A stretch of 64,000 bases of DNA. Origin: Nocardioides sp. dk884. Lineage in GTDB: Bacteria > Actinomycetota > Actinomycetes > Propionibacteriales > Nocardioidaceae. Where the stretch lies: the NCBI RefSeq assembly GCF_009557055.1, contig NZ_CP045649.1, positions 3,385,501 through 3,449,500 on the forward strand. Direction: 5' to 3'. Every line of letters starts with the position of its first letter. Within the stretch, counting starts at the first letter, position 1. The notes below the pieces were generated by a model. It ran no database searches and was not told where the DNA came from. It was given only the letters and a program-made list of their open reading frames with translations. Both the position numbers and the translations under genes were made by a program. Positions 9,435 through 17,955 of this stretch are shown piece after piece.

Positions 9435-10796
9435 TCACTTGGTGACCTTGTACTGACGCTTGACCACGGTGGCCTTGTAGTCCGGGGTCGCGAGCAGCTT
9501 CACGGTGACGGTGTAGCTGCCCTTCTTAGCCTTGGCGAGCTTGACGCTGACCTTGCCGGCCTTGTTGAGCGTGACCGTGCGGACGGCGCCGACCTTCTTG
9601 GCGCCCTTCTTCACGGTGACCTTGGCCTTGCCGGTGGCCTTGCCGTACTTGCCGCCGAAGGTGACCGCGACCTTGCCGGCCTTCTTGGTGGTCGGCTTGC
9701 TCAGGGCGACCTTGGTCTTGGCCTTCACCTTGGCGAGGCGGGCCCACGGGATCGAGACCGGGGTGACGGTGTCCTGGGACGTGGTCGAGTGGGTGTGCGC
9801 GCGCCAGGTGTAGAGGGCGTACTTCGTGCCCTTCTTCAGCTTGGCGGTCGGGACGTTCACGACCCGGGTGAAGGACCCGTCGACGATCTGGTCGCCGGTG
9901 ACCCAGTCGATGCCGACCATCTGCGCCATGCCGGCGTCCATGTCGTCGAAGTCGATCTCCGCGCCGGCCGGGGCGACACCCACGTAGACGCCGTTGTCGC
10001 CCGGGTTGCCGTCGGTGGCGCTGAAGCCGCTGCCGGTGACCTTGAGGTCGAGGCCCGAGGAGGGACGTGCGCCGGCGATGGAGGTGGTGATGCTCGGGGC
10101 GGCAGCGGCCACGTCGGCCTCAAAGGCGGCGACGGCCTTCTTGGCGTCCGAGGCGGCACCACTCGCATGGAAGTGCGCGCGGACGCCCGGCGTCAGCTGG
10201 GCGAGGAACTCCGGGTGGAAAGCCTTGCCGTCGACCGGCTTGCCGGCGGCGAGGCCGAGCGCGACGGCGGTCTCGGAGTCGGCGGTCAGTACGCCTTCCC
10301 ACGCGGGGGTGCCGCTCAGGGTGCCGTCCACGAGCGTGGCGCCCGAGAACTCCGCGACAGTGACCCGGGCGGGCGTCGTCTCTGCCGGCTCGGCGGGCGC
10401 GCCCTGCGTACCCGACACGAGCGCGGTGATCTCCCCGTCGCCGGCCTCGTCCACGGTGATCGCCGGGTCCTCGACGCGGACGGAGTACATCGTGCCGAAG
10501 GCGCCCAGGACGCTGCCGCCGTAGGTCAGCGTCGTCAGGTCCCCCACGGTCTCCGCGGACTCCGCGGCGAAGGTGATCGCCCCGTCGGCGAAGGTCGCAC
10601 CCTCGGTGGCCGTGATCGCGGTGCCGGGGACGTAGGGAGCGGTGAAGTGCTCGACGAACTGCTGCGAGATCGACCAGCGCAGGGTCGGGGCGGTCTCCGC
10701 GGCCTGGGCGGCGGGGGCGATGGCGAGCCCGGCGGCGACGAGCGCGCCGGTGGCGCCGAGGGCCGCGAAGCGGCGGCCTCGGGTCAGGTGGGTCAT
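9435..10796 (-). CDS. secreted HtaA-domain haem-binding protein
   Basis: A 453-residue exported protein, last gene of the haem operon. The signal peptide is about 1-33 (ending APAAQA). An HtaA domain, which binds haem at the cell surface in Corynebacterium, spans about 38-195 and starts LRWSISQQFVEHF. An Ig-like domain (about 245-350, LKVTGSGF then GVYVG) follows; its counterpart opens the gene at 12300. The last 100 residues are lysine-rich Ig-like repeat sequence with no membrane anchor, so the protein may be held to the wall by charge or released. The start follows AAAGGA. It lies 35 bp after the gene at 10832. Confidence 0.88.
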   Translation of the reverse strand: MTHLTRGRRFAALGATGALVAAGLAIAPAAQAAETAPTLRWSISQQFVEHFTAPYVPGTAITATEGATFADGAITFAAESAETVGDLTTLTYGGSVLGAFGTMYSVRVEDPAITVDEAGDGEITALVSGTQGAPAEPAETTPARVTVAEFSGATLVDGTLSGTPAWEGVLTADSETAVALGLAAGKPVDGKAFHPEFLAQLTPGVRAHFHASGAASDAKKAVAAFEADVAAAAPSITTSIAGARPSSGLDLKVTGSGFSATDGNPGDNGVYVGVAPAGAEIDFDDMDAGMAQMVGIDWVTGDQIVDGSFTRVVNVPTAKLKKGTKYALYTWRAHTHSTTSQDTVTPVSIPWARLAKVKAKTKVALSKPTTKKAGKVAVTFGGKYGKATGKAKVTVKKGAKKVGAVRTVTLNKAGKVSVKLAKAKKGSYTVTVKLLATPDYKATVVKRQYKVTK

Positions 10797-10831
10797 GGGG
10801 TTCCTTTCAGCGGGAGGGTGGAGCGATGGCG

Positions 10832-12313
10832 TCAGTGACGCCGGGAGACCGGGAGGGGGACCCCACCGGGAAGAAGCAGGAGCAGGGCGCTGAGCAGCAG
10901 CGCGGAGCCGCCGACCCACCACCACGGCGAGCCGGAGACAGCGGCGGCATCGGTGCTCGGCGCGGAGGCGGCCAGCTGGGTCGAGGCGGGCAGGGTGCCG
11001 GTGCCCTCGGCGGTCGCAGTGCCGACCGCGCCCGCAGGCACGCCGGCGCCGGGCAGGCCGCCCGCGGCGAGCGCGCCGCTCGCCGGGTCCGATGTCCCGG
11101 GGGCGACACCTCCGACGGTCGGCGCGTCGGTGCCGGTGGCCGGCGGCGGCGTGACGACCGGGTTCGACGGGGTCGCGGACGGCTCGTCGCTGGGCGTCAC
11201 CGCAGGGGGCGCCACCTCGCGGGCGGTCCAGCTGAACGTCATCGGCAGCGGACGCTTGGTGCTGTCGGTCGAGAGTCCGGTGGAGTACCAGAACTGGTCG
11301 GTGTTCAGCGGCACCAGGTAGCTCACGAAGCTCTGCGGGAACGAGCCCCACTCGTCGCCCTCGCGCCGCTGCGGCTCACTGCCGCCGCTGGTCCGCACCC
11401 CGTCGTACGCCGGCTGCACGGTCGTGCCGAGCACGCCCAGGTCGACGTCGGGGAGGTCCACGATGGTCGCGGAGCGCTGCGGGGCGCGCTGCCAGCGGGT
11501 GGTGTCGTTGCGGTCGGCGTAGAAGCCGCCCATCGTGGCGGTCACCCGGCCGACGCCGTCCTCGACCTCGAGGCGCGGGTCGCTGATCGTGAAGACGGTG
11601 TTGCCGCCGTAGTAGACGACCGTGAAGGTGCCCTTCCAGGAGACCTCCGCGTCGCCGGAGGCCGGGTCGACGGTGCCGGTGCCGCCGCGCATCACCACGT
11701 GGTGGTCGCTGAAGTCGCGCTCCATGCCGATCGAGGTGCGGCCGTCGGCGGTGGTGCCGAGGCCCTTCCAGGTCGCTCGGGCATAGCTGCCGTCGGGTCG
11801 GCGCTTCTGGATCTCGGTGTTGCCCTGCACGGCGCGCCACTGGTCCTGGCGCAGCTGCCGTCCGCCGCCTCCGGGGTTGGCCACGCCGGCGGCGAGGAAG
11901 TTGATCGAGAGCGGGTTGTGCGAGCGCGCGTTGCTCTGGTTGCTCACGCCCCAGCGGAAGACCGCCTCGCTCACCTCGAGGACACCGGTCTCCTCCGGGT
12001 CCTCGGTGGGACCGGTCGTGGGCTCGCCGGTCGGGTCGGTGCTCGGCGGGTCCGAGGGGGTGGGCGTGGGCGTGCCGGAGGGCTCCTCGGTCGGCCCCGT
12101 CGTCGGGTCGGCGGTCGGCCCCGTGGTGGGGACGGGCGTGGGGACGAGGGTGGGGTACGGCGTGGGTTCGGCCACCGGCCCGGCCTCGGCCGCACCCGCT
12201 CCCCCGCCGACGGCCACGCCGAAGCAGGTCAGGGCGAGCGCCGCCGCACCCGCGGCGAGGCCGCGTCGGGCCAGGAGGCGTCGGGCCGGGATGCGTCGGT
12301 CAGCGCGCGGCAC
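10832..12313 (-). CDS. membrane-anchored HtaA-domain haem-binding protein
   Basis: A 493-residue surface protein. After an export signal (1-43) comes a Pro/Thr spacer (46-105, PTPYPTLVPTP and similar), likely to cross the wall. The HtaA-type domain runs about 115-365, beginning VFRWGVSNQSNARS as in Corynebacterium HtaA. A low-complexity spacer then leads to one membrane helix (about 466-482) and a short basic tail, RRH. This layout displays haem-binding modules outside the cell and is thought to pass haem to HmuT. It overlaps the upstream gene by 14 bp, so translation is coupled within the hmu operon. Confidence 0.88.
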   Translation of the reverse strand: MPRADRRIPARRLLARRGLAAGAAALALTCFGVAVGGGAGAAEAGPVAEPTPYPTLVPTPVPTTGPTADPTTGPTEEPSGTPTPTPSDPPSTDPTGEPTTGPTEDPEETGVLEVSEAVFRWGVSNQSNARSHNPLSINFLAAGVANPGGGGRQLRQDQWRAVQGNTEIQKRRPDGSYARATWKGLGTTADGRTSIGMERDFSDHHVVMRGGTGTVDPASGDAEVSWKGTFTVVYYGGNTVFTISDPRLEVEDGVGRVTATMGGFYADRNDTTRWQRAPQRSATIVDLPDVDLGVLGTTVQPAYDGVRTSGGSEPQRREGDEWGSFPQSFVSYLVPLNTDQFWYSTGLSTDSTKRPLPMTFSWTAREVAPPAVTPSDEPSATPSNPVVTPPPATGTDAPTVGGVAPGTSDPASGALAAGGLPGAGVPAGAVGTATAEGTGTLPASTQLAASAPSTDAAAVSGSPWWWVGGSALLLSALLLLLPGGVPLPVSRRH

Positions 12314-13460
12314 GGCGAGACCTCCGCAGGCGCAGGATGGTGAGCACGAGGGCGGCGAGCAGCACGACCCCGGCGGCGGCCGCGAAGACCACCGCGGCGC
12401 GGTCGGAGTCCTCCTCCTCCTCGGCCGAGGTCTCCTCGGCGTCGTCGGCGGAGGTCACGGCGAAGCTGACGGTCGGTGCGTCCTCGACGCCGAAGACCCG
12501 CAGCTCGTGGGTGCCGGGCCGGGTGTCGGCGGGCAGGCCGATCACGCCGGCGATGCCGCCGTCGGCGCCGACCAGGAACGGCCCGGCCGCGGCGGCACCG
12601 TCGTCCAGGACGACGGTGACCTGGCGTCCGGCGGGCAGCCCGCTGCCGGTGAAGGACAGCACGTTGCCGACCGAGGCGGAGGCCCGGTCGACCTCGAGCG
12701 CGGGCTTGGCGCCGCGCGCCGGCTTGCCGGAGCCGGGAGCGGTCGTGGGGGTCCCCGACTCCCCCGCGCCCGACCCGGCGGCCGCGCCGGCGCCGGCACC
12801 GGAGCCGGAGCCGGTGCTCGTCCCCGCACCGGACCCAGCCTCCGAGGACGTGTCCTCGGTGGCGGCGCCCTCCTCGGAGCCGGCCGGCTGGTCGGCGTAC
12901 ACCTCACGCACTGGGAGCGGGGTGAAGGTCTCGTTGTTGGCGTTCTTGACGCCGTGGGCGCCGATCGTGATCACGCCGCAGGTGACCTCGCGGCAGTCGA
13001 CGGTGCGCACCGAGCCGTTGCGCCCGACCGCCTCGAACACCGGGCCGGGGACGACGAGCTGGACCCGCCAGGAGCCGTTCTCGCTCATCGACCCGCCGTT
13101 GGCGGACGCGGCGGTGTCGGATCCGGGGAACGCGACGTAGCGCTGGTGCCCGGCGTTGTTCTTGGACTCGCTGTCGGGGACGTAGACGTAGTTCTCGCCC
13201 GAGACCCCGCCCTTGCTGGGCTGCCAGGCGCCGGAGACGGTGCCGAACCAGACGTAGACACCGCCGTGGCCGCCCTTGACGGACTGGAACCCGCTGCCGC
13301 TGACGGTCAGCGTCGTGGAGTAGCTGTCGTCGATCGCGGCGCTGCCGCGGTCGTTGACGACCGTCACCCGCCCGGCGGCGTGCGCCGGGGGCGCGGCGGC
13401 CGGGACGATGACGGCGGCGGTGGCCAGCGCTGCGAGCGCGGCGGTCACACGGCGGAGCAC
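12300..13460 (-). CDS. membrane-anchored surface protein of the haem operon
   Basis: A 386-residue protein with a signal peptide (1-28), a globular domain (30-187: TLTVSGSGF, GGVYVWFG, then CGVITIGAHG and TFTPLPV), a Ser/Gly spacer (about 190-235), a second Ig-like domain (about 245-335), one membrane helix (352-373) and a basic tail [10 protein letters not shown]. The first domain resembles the middle domain of the HtaA protein at 9435. Its place between hmuV and two HtaA genes implies a haem-relay or scaffold role, perhaps like HtaB, but I see no classical HtaA domain. It overlaps hmuV by 16 bp and the next gene by 14 bp. Confidence 0.85.
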   Translation of the reverse strand: MLRRVTAALAALATAAVIVPAAAPPAHAAGRVTVVNDRGSAAIDDSYSTTLTVSGSGFQSVKGGHGGVYVWFGTVSGAWQPSKGGVSGENYVYVPDSESKNNAGHQRYVAFPGSDTAASANGGSMSENGSWRVQLVVPGPVFEAVGRNGSVRTVDCREVTCGVITIGAHGVKNANNETFTPLPVREVYADQPAGSEEGAATEDTSSEAGSGAGTSTGSGSGAGAGAAAGSGAGESGTPTTAPGSGKPARGAKPALEVDRASASVGNVLSFTGSGLPAGRQVTVVLDDGAAAAGPFLVGADGGIAGVIGLPADTRPGTHELRVFGVEDAPTVSFAVTSADDAEETSAEEEEDSDRAAVVFAAAAGVVLLAALVLTILRLRRSRRAAR

Positions 13461-14266
13461 GAGGCCTCCTCATCGGTGGCGGCGGCGCTCGCGCCGCCGC
13501 GGAGCCGGACGGGGACGACGACCAGGCGGTCGTCGTGGTGCAGGACGTCGACGGGGTGCGCGTACACCTCGGTCAGCAGCTCGCCGGTCAGCACCTCGGC
13601 CGGCGGGCCGTCCGCGCGCAGCCGGCCGCCGGCGAGCACGCAGACCCGGTCGGCGTACGCCGCGGCGAGGGAGAGGTCGTGGAGCACGACCACCACCGCG
13701 GCGCCGGCCTCGGCGACCTCGCGCACCACCGACAGCAGCTGCTCCTGGTGGCGGATGTCGAGGGCCGCGGTCGGCTCGTCGAGGAACATCACCGGGGTCT
13801 CCTGGGCCAGCAGCCGCGCGAAGGAGGTGCGGGCCTGCTCACCGCCGGAGAGGGTCGGGAAGAGGCGCTCGGCGAGGTCGGTGACGTCGGCGCGCGCGAG
13901 GCTGGCCTCGACGACCTCGTCGTCGCGGTCGGAGGCCGGAGTGCGGTACCACGGCGAGCGGCCCATCCGGACCACCTCCTCGACGCGGAAGCCGAAGGCC
14001 AGGCCCTGCTTCTGCAGCTGCACGCCGCGCTCGCGGGACAGCTCCTTGGCCGAGTGCTTGGCGATCTTGCGCCCGCGCAGCTCGACGTGGCCCTCGGTCG
14101 GGTCGAGGTCGCCGGAGAGCACGCCCAGGAGCGTGGACTTGCCGGCGCCGTTGGGCCCGACCAGCGCCACGACCTCGCCGGGGCGCACCTCGAGGTCGAC
14201 GTCGGCGAGGATCGCGCGGCCCTCGATGCGGACCCCGACCCCGTGGGTGGTGAGGACGGCGCTCAT
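13445..14266 (-). CDS. hmuV: haem ABC transporter ATP-binding protein
   Basis: This 273-residue ATPase powers haem import through HmuU. The Walker A motif GPNGAGKS is at 37-44, the signature LSGGEQARTSFARLL follows, and Walker B with the catalytic Glu is VMFLDEPTAAL. Its start codon overlaps the hmuU stop as ATGA, so the two are translationally coupled. The length and order (T-U-V) fit the haem branch of the FecCDE family; the neighbouring Hta proteins and haem oxygenase support haem rather than siderophore as cargo. Confidence 0.94.
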   Translation of the reverse strand: MSAVLTTHGVGVRIEGRAILADVDLEVRPGEVVALVGPNGAGKSTLLGVLSGDLDPTEGHVELRGRKIAKHSAKELSRERGVQLQKQGLAFGFRVEEVVRMGRSPWYRTPASDRDDEVVEASLARADVTDLAERLFPTLSGGEQARTSFARLLAQETPVMFLDEPTAALDIRHQEQLLSVVREVAEAGAAVVVVLHDLSLAAAYADRVCVLAGGRLRADGPPAEVLTGELLTEVYAHPVDVLHHDDRLVVVPVRLRGGASAAATDEEASCSAV

Positions 14267-15354
14267 GCCCAGCCCCCCGCCGTACGACGGGCGCGGCGCA
14301 GCAGCCAGAAGAAGAAGGGGCCGCCGATGAGCGAGGTCAGCATTCCGATCGGCAGGTCGGCGTAGGCGATCGCGGTGCGCGCCCAGAGGTCGGCCAGGAC
14401 CAGCAGGACCGCGCCGCCCAGCGCGCTGGCCGGCACCAGCATCCGGTGCCCGGGCCCGGCGATCATCCGGATCAGGTGGGGCACGACCAGGCCGACGAAG
14501 GCGATGATCCCGCAGAACGCGACGGCCGCGCCGGTCAGCAGCGCGACCACCACGATCGCGACGATGCGCAGCCGCTCGACGTCGACGCCGACGTGGCGCG
14601 CGGCGCGGTCGCCGAGGGCGAGCAGGTCGAGGCGCGGCGCCAGCAGCAGGGCCGCGACGATGCCGGCGAGCGCGAGCGGCGCGACCACGCCGACGTACTC
14701 CCAGCGCGAGCCGTTGAGGCTGCCCAGCTGCCAGAAGACGATCTCCTCACGGGCCTGCTGGTCGCCGAGGAAGAGCAGGAAGGCCAGGCCGGCGCTGGTC
14801 ACCGCGTTGATCGCGATGCCGGTCAGCACCAGCGTGACCACCTCGGTGCGCCCGCCGGAGCGCGACATGACGTAGACCAGCAGCGTGGTGACCAGGCCGC
14901 CGACGAACGCGCACAGCGCGATGGTCCAGGTGCCCGCGAAGGTCCAGCCGAAGACGATGACGGCCGCGGCGGCGAAGGCCGCGCCCGAGGAGACCCCAAC
15001 GACGCCCGGCTCGGCGAGCGGGTTGCCGAACACGCCCTGCATCAGCGCGCCCGCGGCGGCCAGCGCGGCGCCGGCGAGGGCGGCCATCACCACGCGCGGG
15101 AACCGCACCTGCCACAGCGTGTTCTCGCCCTGCGGGTGGCTGGGCAGCGGCCCGGCGTCGATGCCGAGGTGGTGCAGCACCGAGCCGAGCACCTCGGAGG
15201 CGGGTACGTCGAGCTGGCCCTGCCCGGCCGCGACGACGATCGCGGCGAGCAGGGCGACCCCGAGGCCGCCGAGCAGGCCGATGCGTCCGGCGAGCGAGGC
15301 GATCGCCCCGCGTGGGCGCGTGCCGCTGCCGGGCGCGACGGAGACGCTCGTCAC
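14263..15354 (-). CDS. hmuU: haem ABC transporter permease (FecCD family)
   Basis: A 363-residue integral membrane protein with the nine to ten helices of the BtuC/FecCD family. Recognisable stretches are FPRVVMAALAGAALAAAGAL, the family signature NPLAEPGVVGVSSGAA, and GIIAFVGLVVPHLIR. It forms the haem channel with HmuV on the inner face. The GTG start at 15354 overlaps the hmuT stop (GTGA), and its stop overlaps the hmuV start (ATGA). The frame stays open upstream but is there only the shadow of hmuT. Confidence 0.94.
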   Translation of the reverse strand: MTSVSVAPGSGTRPRGAIASLAGRIGLLGGLGVALLAAIVVAAGQGQLDVPASEVLGSVLHHLGIDAGPLPSHPQGENTLWQVRFPRVVMAALAGAALAAAGALMQGVFGNPLAEPGVVGVSSGAAFAAAAVIVFGWTFAGTWTIALCAFVGGLVTTLLVYVMSRSGGRTEVVTLVLTGIAINAVTSAGLAFLLFLGDQQAREEIVFWQLGSLNGSRWEYVGVVAPLALAGIVAALLLAPRLDLLALGDRAARHVGVDVERLRIVAIVVVALLTGAAVAFCGIIAFVGLVVPHLIRMIAGPGHRMLVPASALGGAVLLVLADLWARTAIAYADLPIGMLTSLIGGPFFFWLLRRARRTAGGWA

Positions 15355-16466
15355 GAGAGGGCCTGCGGGGCGTACAGCGCGACGGCGAGGGAGTTCAAGG
15401 TGGTGGCGGCCGCGGGGCCGAAGCCGAGGATCTGGGAGTCCTCCATGGTGACGATGCGCTTGCTCTGACCCGCCGGCGTCTGGGCGAGCGCCGGGAGGCG
15501 CTCGAGCAGCCCGTCCGTGCCGCCGACGGAGTCCAGGCCCTTGGTCATCATCAGCACCACGTCGGGCTGGGCGTCGACCAGGCCCTCGTCGGTGACCGGC
15601 TTCATGCCGTTCCACCCGATCTCCCCGGCCACGTCGTAGAGGCCGAGCGCGTCGATGAGGGAGTCGGCGCCGGAGTCCTCGCCGAACATGTAGTAGACGC
15701 CCGACTGGCCGCGGACGTAGAGGAACACCGCGCGCAGCTTGTCGCGGCGCTCGCCCGGCGCGACGTCGGCGATCTGCTCGGTCACGGCGTCGACCTCGGC
15801 CTGCGTGCGCTCGGCCAGGGCGGCGCCCTGCTCGGGCACGCCGAGCGCCTCGGCGACGTCCTCGATCAGCGTCGAGACGGTGTCCAGCGAGCGCTCGGAG
15901 TCGACGACGACGACCGGGATGCCGGCGTCGCGCATCTGCAGGATCGCGTCCCACGGGCCGAGCGAGGTGTCGGTGATGATCACCGTCGGGTCCAGCTCGA
16001 GGATCGCCTCGGCGTTGAGGTCGTGGCCGTTCTGGGTCACCAGCGGGAGGTCGGCGGCGGCGTCGAACTGGGTGGCGATCTCACGACCGACCACCTGATC
16101 GCCCAGGCCGAGCTCGAAGACGGTGCGCGACAGGGTGCCGTAGATGTCCAGCGGCAGGATGCGGCTCGCGTCGGTGATGGTCACCTCGGTGCCCTGGGCA
16201 TCGGTGACGGTGACCGGCAGCTGCGGCTCCGCCTGCTCCACGACCGGCTCGACCTGCTCCTCGGCGACCGCGTTGACCGAGCCCTCCCAGTCGCGCACGT
16301 CGTCGAGCGGCTCGACCTCGGAGAGCGGCGGCGCGGCCGCGCCGGCGTCCTTGCCACCGCTGGAGCCGTTGTCGCCCACGGAGACTCCGCACCCGCTGAG
16401 CAGCGTGGCGGCGGCCACGACCGAGATCGCGAGGCCAGACCTCAGACGGCGCGCGGGGGTGATCAT
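15351..16466 (-). CDS. hmuT: haem ABC transporter substrate-binding lipoprotein
   Basis: A 371-residue lipoprotein: a signal peptide with lipobox LLSGC puts the lipidated cysteine at residue 26. The rest is a class III periplasmic-binding fold (RTVFELGLGDQVVGREIATQ, AILELDPTVIITD, YYMFGEDSGADSLIDALG), which catches haem outside the membrane and delivers it to HmuU. About 60 acidic residues with no clear fold separate the lipid anchor from the domain. It is the first gene of a six-gene operon (16466 down to 9435) whose members overlap or lie close together. The start ATG at 16466 is the only one in frame that gives a proper lipoprotein signal. Confidence 0.94.
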   Translation of the reverse strand: MITPARRLRSGLAISVVAAATLLSGCGVSVGDNGSSGGKDAGAAAPPLSEVEPLDDVRDWEGSVNAVAEEQVEPVVEQAEPQLPVTVTDAQGTEVTITDASRILPLDIYGTLSRTVFELGLGDQVVGREIATQFDAAADLPLVTQNGHDLNAEAILELDPTVIITDTSLGPWDAILQMRDAGIPVVVVDSERSLDTVSTLIEDVAEALGVPEQGAALAERTQAEVDAVTEQIADVAPGERRDKLRAVFLYVRGQSGVYYMFGEDSGADSLIDALGLYDVAGEIGWNGMKPVTDEGLVDAQPDVVLMMTKGLDSVGGTDGLLERLPALAQTPAGQSKRIVTMEDSQILGFGPAAATTLNSLAVALYAPQALS

Positions 16467-16561
16467 GAGACATCCATCCGTTTCAGTGAGCAGCCCCCGA
16501 GCGGGCCGGTTCCATCCTGGAAATCTGAGAACGCTGGCCAAGCCAGTAAGCCGAGCCTAAC

Positions 16562-16580
16562 ATTACTTAGGTCCACCTAA
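16562..16580. promoter_or_regulatory. iron-box-like operator (DtxR/IdeR type)
   Basis: ATTACTTAGGTCCACCTAA matches 12 of 19 positions of the DtxR/IdeR consensus and holds the inverted pair TTAGGT-CC-ACCTAA (16567-16580). A further CCTAA at 16556 pairs with the same TTAGG. It lies between hmuT and hmuO, just upstream of the hmuO -35, so one site could repress both directions when iron is plentiful. Confidence 0.65.
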
Positions 16581-16598
16581 CTGATTTCTCCCACCTTC

Positions 16599-16628
16599 TT
16601 GACAAGATGTCACAATCTTTCTGACACT
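16599..16628 (+). promoter_or_regulatory. likely hmuO promoter
   Basis: TTGACA at 16599-16604 and GACACT at 16623-16628 with an 18-bp spacer. The start of transcription would be near 16635, giving a leader of about 65 bases that ends in AGGAG. Confidence 0.5.
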
Positions 16629-16700
16629 GTGTCTGATCCCGGGCATGCTGGTCGTGCCCGACACCCGCCAGGCCCCCGGCCACCGCTCGCAGGAGTTCCC

Positions 16701-17360
16701 ATGACCATCGTCGACGCCGATCTCGACATGCCGCTCTCGACGGCGATGCGCCAGGGATCGCTGGCTCAGCACAGCGATGCCGAGAACGCGACGTTCACCT
16801 CCGAGCTGATGGCCGGGCGCATCAACGAGGCGGGCTACACCGACTACCTGCGCCTGCTGCGTCGAGTTTACGCGGCCCTCGAGGAGGTCGGCCGTGATCT
16901 GGCCGACGACCCGATCGCCGCGGAGATCTACGACCCGGCCCTCGACCGGCTCGCCGCGATCGAGTCCGACATCGCGCACTGGAGCGGCGGCGGCTCCCTC
17001 GACATCGACAGCCCCGCCGCCACGGCGTACGCCGAGCGGGTGCGGGCGGCGGCCTCCTCGCCGCTGAAGTTCATCGCCCACCACTACACCCGCTACCTCG
17101 GCGACCTGTCCGGTGGTCTGGCGATCGGGCGCATCATCGACCGCACCTACGGCTCGACCGGCGAGGGCGTCGCGTTCTACGACTTCGCGACCATCGCGAA
17201 GCCCAAGGACTACAAGGACGGCTACCGCGCCCGCCTCGACGCGCTCCCCCTCGACGCCGCCCAGCGCGCCGAGGTGGTCGCCGAGGTGCAGCAGGCGTTC
17301 CGCCACAACCAGGCGCTCTTCGACGAGCTCAGCGCCCGCATGGACGCCTACCGCCGCTGA
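16701..17360 (+). CDS. hmuO: haem oxygenase (biliverdin-producing)
   Basis: A 219-residue canonical haem oxygenase that opens haem to biliverdin, CO and iron in the cytoplasm, completing the uptake pathway encoded on the other strand. The proximal haem ligand is probably His24 in LAQHSDAENATF. The family signature LKFIAHHYTRYLGDLSGGLAIGRI is intact, including the glycine-rich distal helix. The ATG at 16701 follows AGGAG; the frame is open upstream, but that part runs through the promoter. Iron control is expected from the box at 16562. A shared terminator separates it from the convergent SRPBCC gene. Confidence 0.95.
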   Translation: MTIVDADLDMPLSTAMRQGSLAQHSDAENATFTSELMAGRINEAGYTDYLRLLRRVYAALEEVGRDLADDPIAAEIYDPALDRLAAIESDIAHWSGGGSLDIDSPAATAYAERVRAAASSPLKFIAHHYTRYLGDLSGGLAIGRIIDRTYGSTGEGVAFYDFATIAKPKDYKDGYRARLDALPLDAAQRAEVVAEVQQAFRHNQALFDELSARMDAYRR

Positions 17361-17386
17361 CCCGGCGCACGTCTGATCCTGACCTC

Positions 17387-17422
17387 CTGACCGCGGTCGG
17401 CCCTCGGGCCGGCCGCGGTCAG
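17387..17422. terminator. bidirectional terminator between hmuO and the SRPBCC gene
   Basis: A 16-bp stem (17387-17402 with 17407-17422, one G-T pair) around CTCG. The right arm contains the stop codon of the convergent gene. Confidence 0.75.
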
Positions 17423-17868
17423 TGCGTCTCGGGAGCGTGCTGGGCCAGCCGCTGCGCGAGACCCGGGCGGCACCCGCGCATCATCTGCTCGTGGTTCCAG
17501 GTCAGCAGCGGCCGCGCCACCCGGGAGGCGACCGCGAGCGCGCCGACGACCACGACGTCCTGGGCGAAGTCCAGCCGCGCGCCGGTGCCCTCCTCGGTCA
17601 CGGTGAACCGGACGCTCCCGGCCAGGTCGCCGGAGACCTCCACCTCCAGCACCGGCAGCTCCCGGGTGACCGCGTGCAGCACCAGGTCGAGGGTGTAGGG
17701 CAGCACCGAGCGGCACAGCACCCGGGCGTCGTCGGGGCCCAGCGAGGCCACCGCCACCACCTGCGGCCACCACAGCGGGTAGCGCTCGAGGTCGACCACC
17801 ACGTCGCGCACCCGCTCCGGGGAAGCCGCCACGCGCCAGGAGTCACCGAAGGAGTACGTCGCTCGCAC
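17419..17868 (-). CDS. SRPBCC (polyketide cyclase/dehydrase-like) protein
   Basis: A 149-residue protein that fits the START/SRPBCC ligand-binding fold: an N-terminal strand ATYSFGDSWRVAASPERVRDVVVD with the ERYPLWWPQV segment, several beta strands, and a long C-terminal helix (ASRVARPLLTWNHEQMMRGC). Members bind hydrophobic ligands or act as cyclases; nothing here fixes the ligand. The GTG at 17868 is chosen because it gives the usual domain length; the open frame further upstream lies opposite the mutase gene. Its stop lies inside the terminator shared with hmuO. Confidence 0.82.
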   Translation of the reverse strand: MRATYSFGDSWRVAASPERVRDVVVDLERYPLWWPQVVAVASLGPDDARVLCRSVLPYTLDLVLHAVTRELPVLEVEVSGDLAGSVRFTVTEEGTGARLDFAQDVVVVGALAVASRVARPLLTWNHEQMMRGCRPGLAQRLAQHAPETH

Positions 17869-17942
17869 CCGCCCAGCATGCCGACCGCCTGGTCGAGCCC
17901 GCCCGAGACCCCGGCTCCGCACGGACCGCCCGCACGACGTAC

Positions 17943-17948
17943 TAGCGT
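17943..17948 (+). promoter_or_regulatory. leaderless-type -10 box of the phospho-sugar mutase gene
   Basis: TAGCGT with seven bases to the ATG at 17956. Confidence 0.55.
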
Positions 17949-17955
17949 TCGGTGC

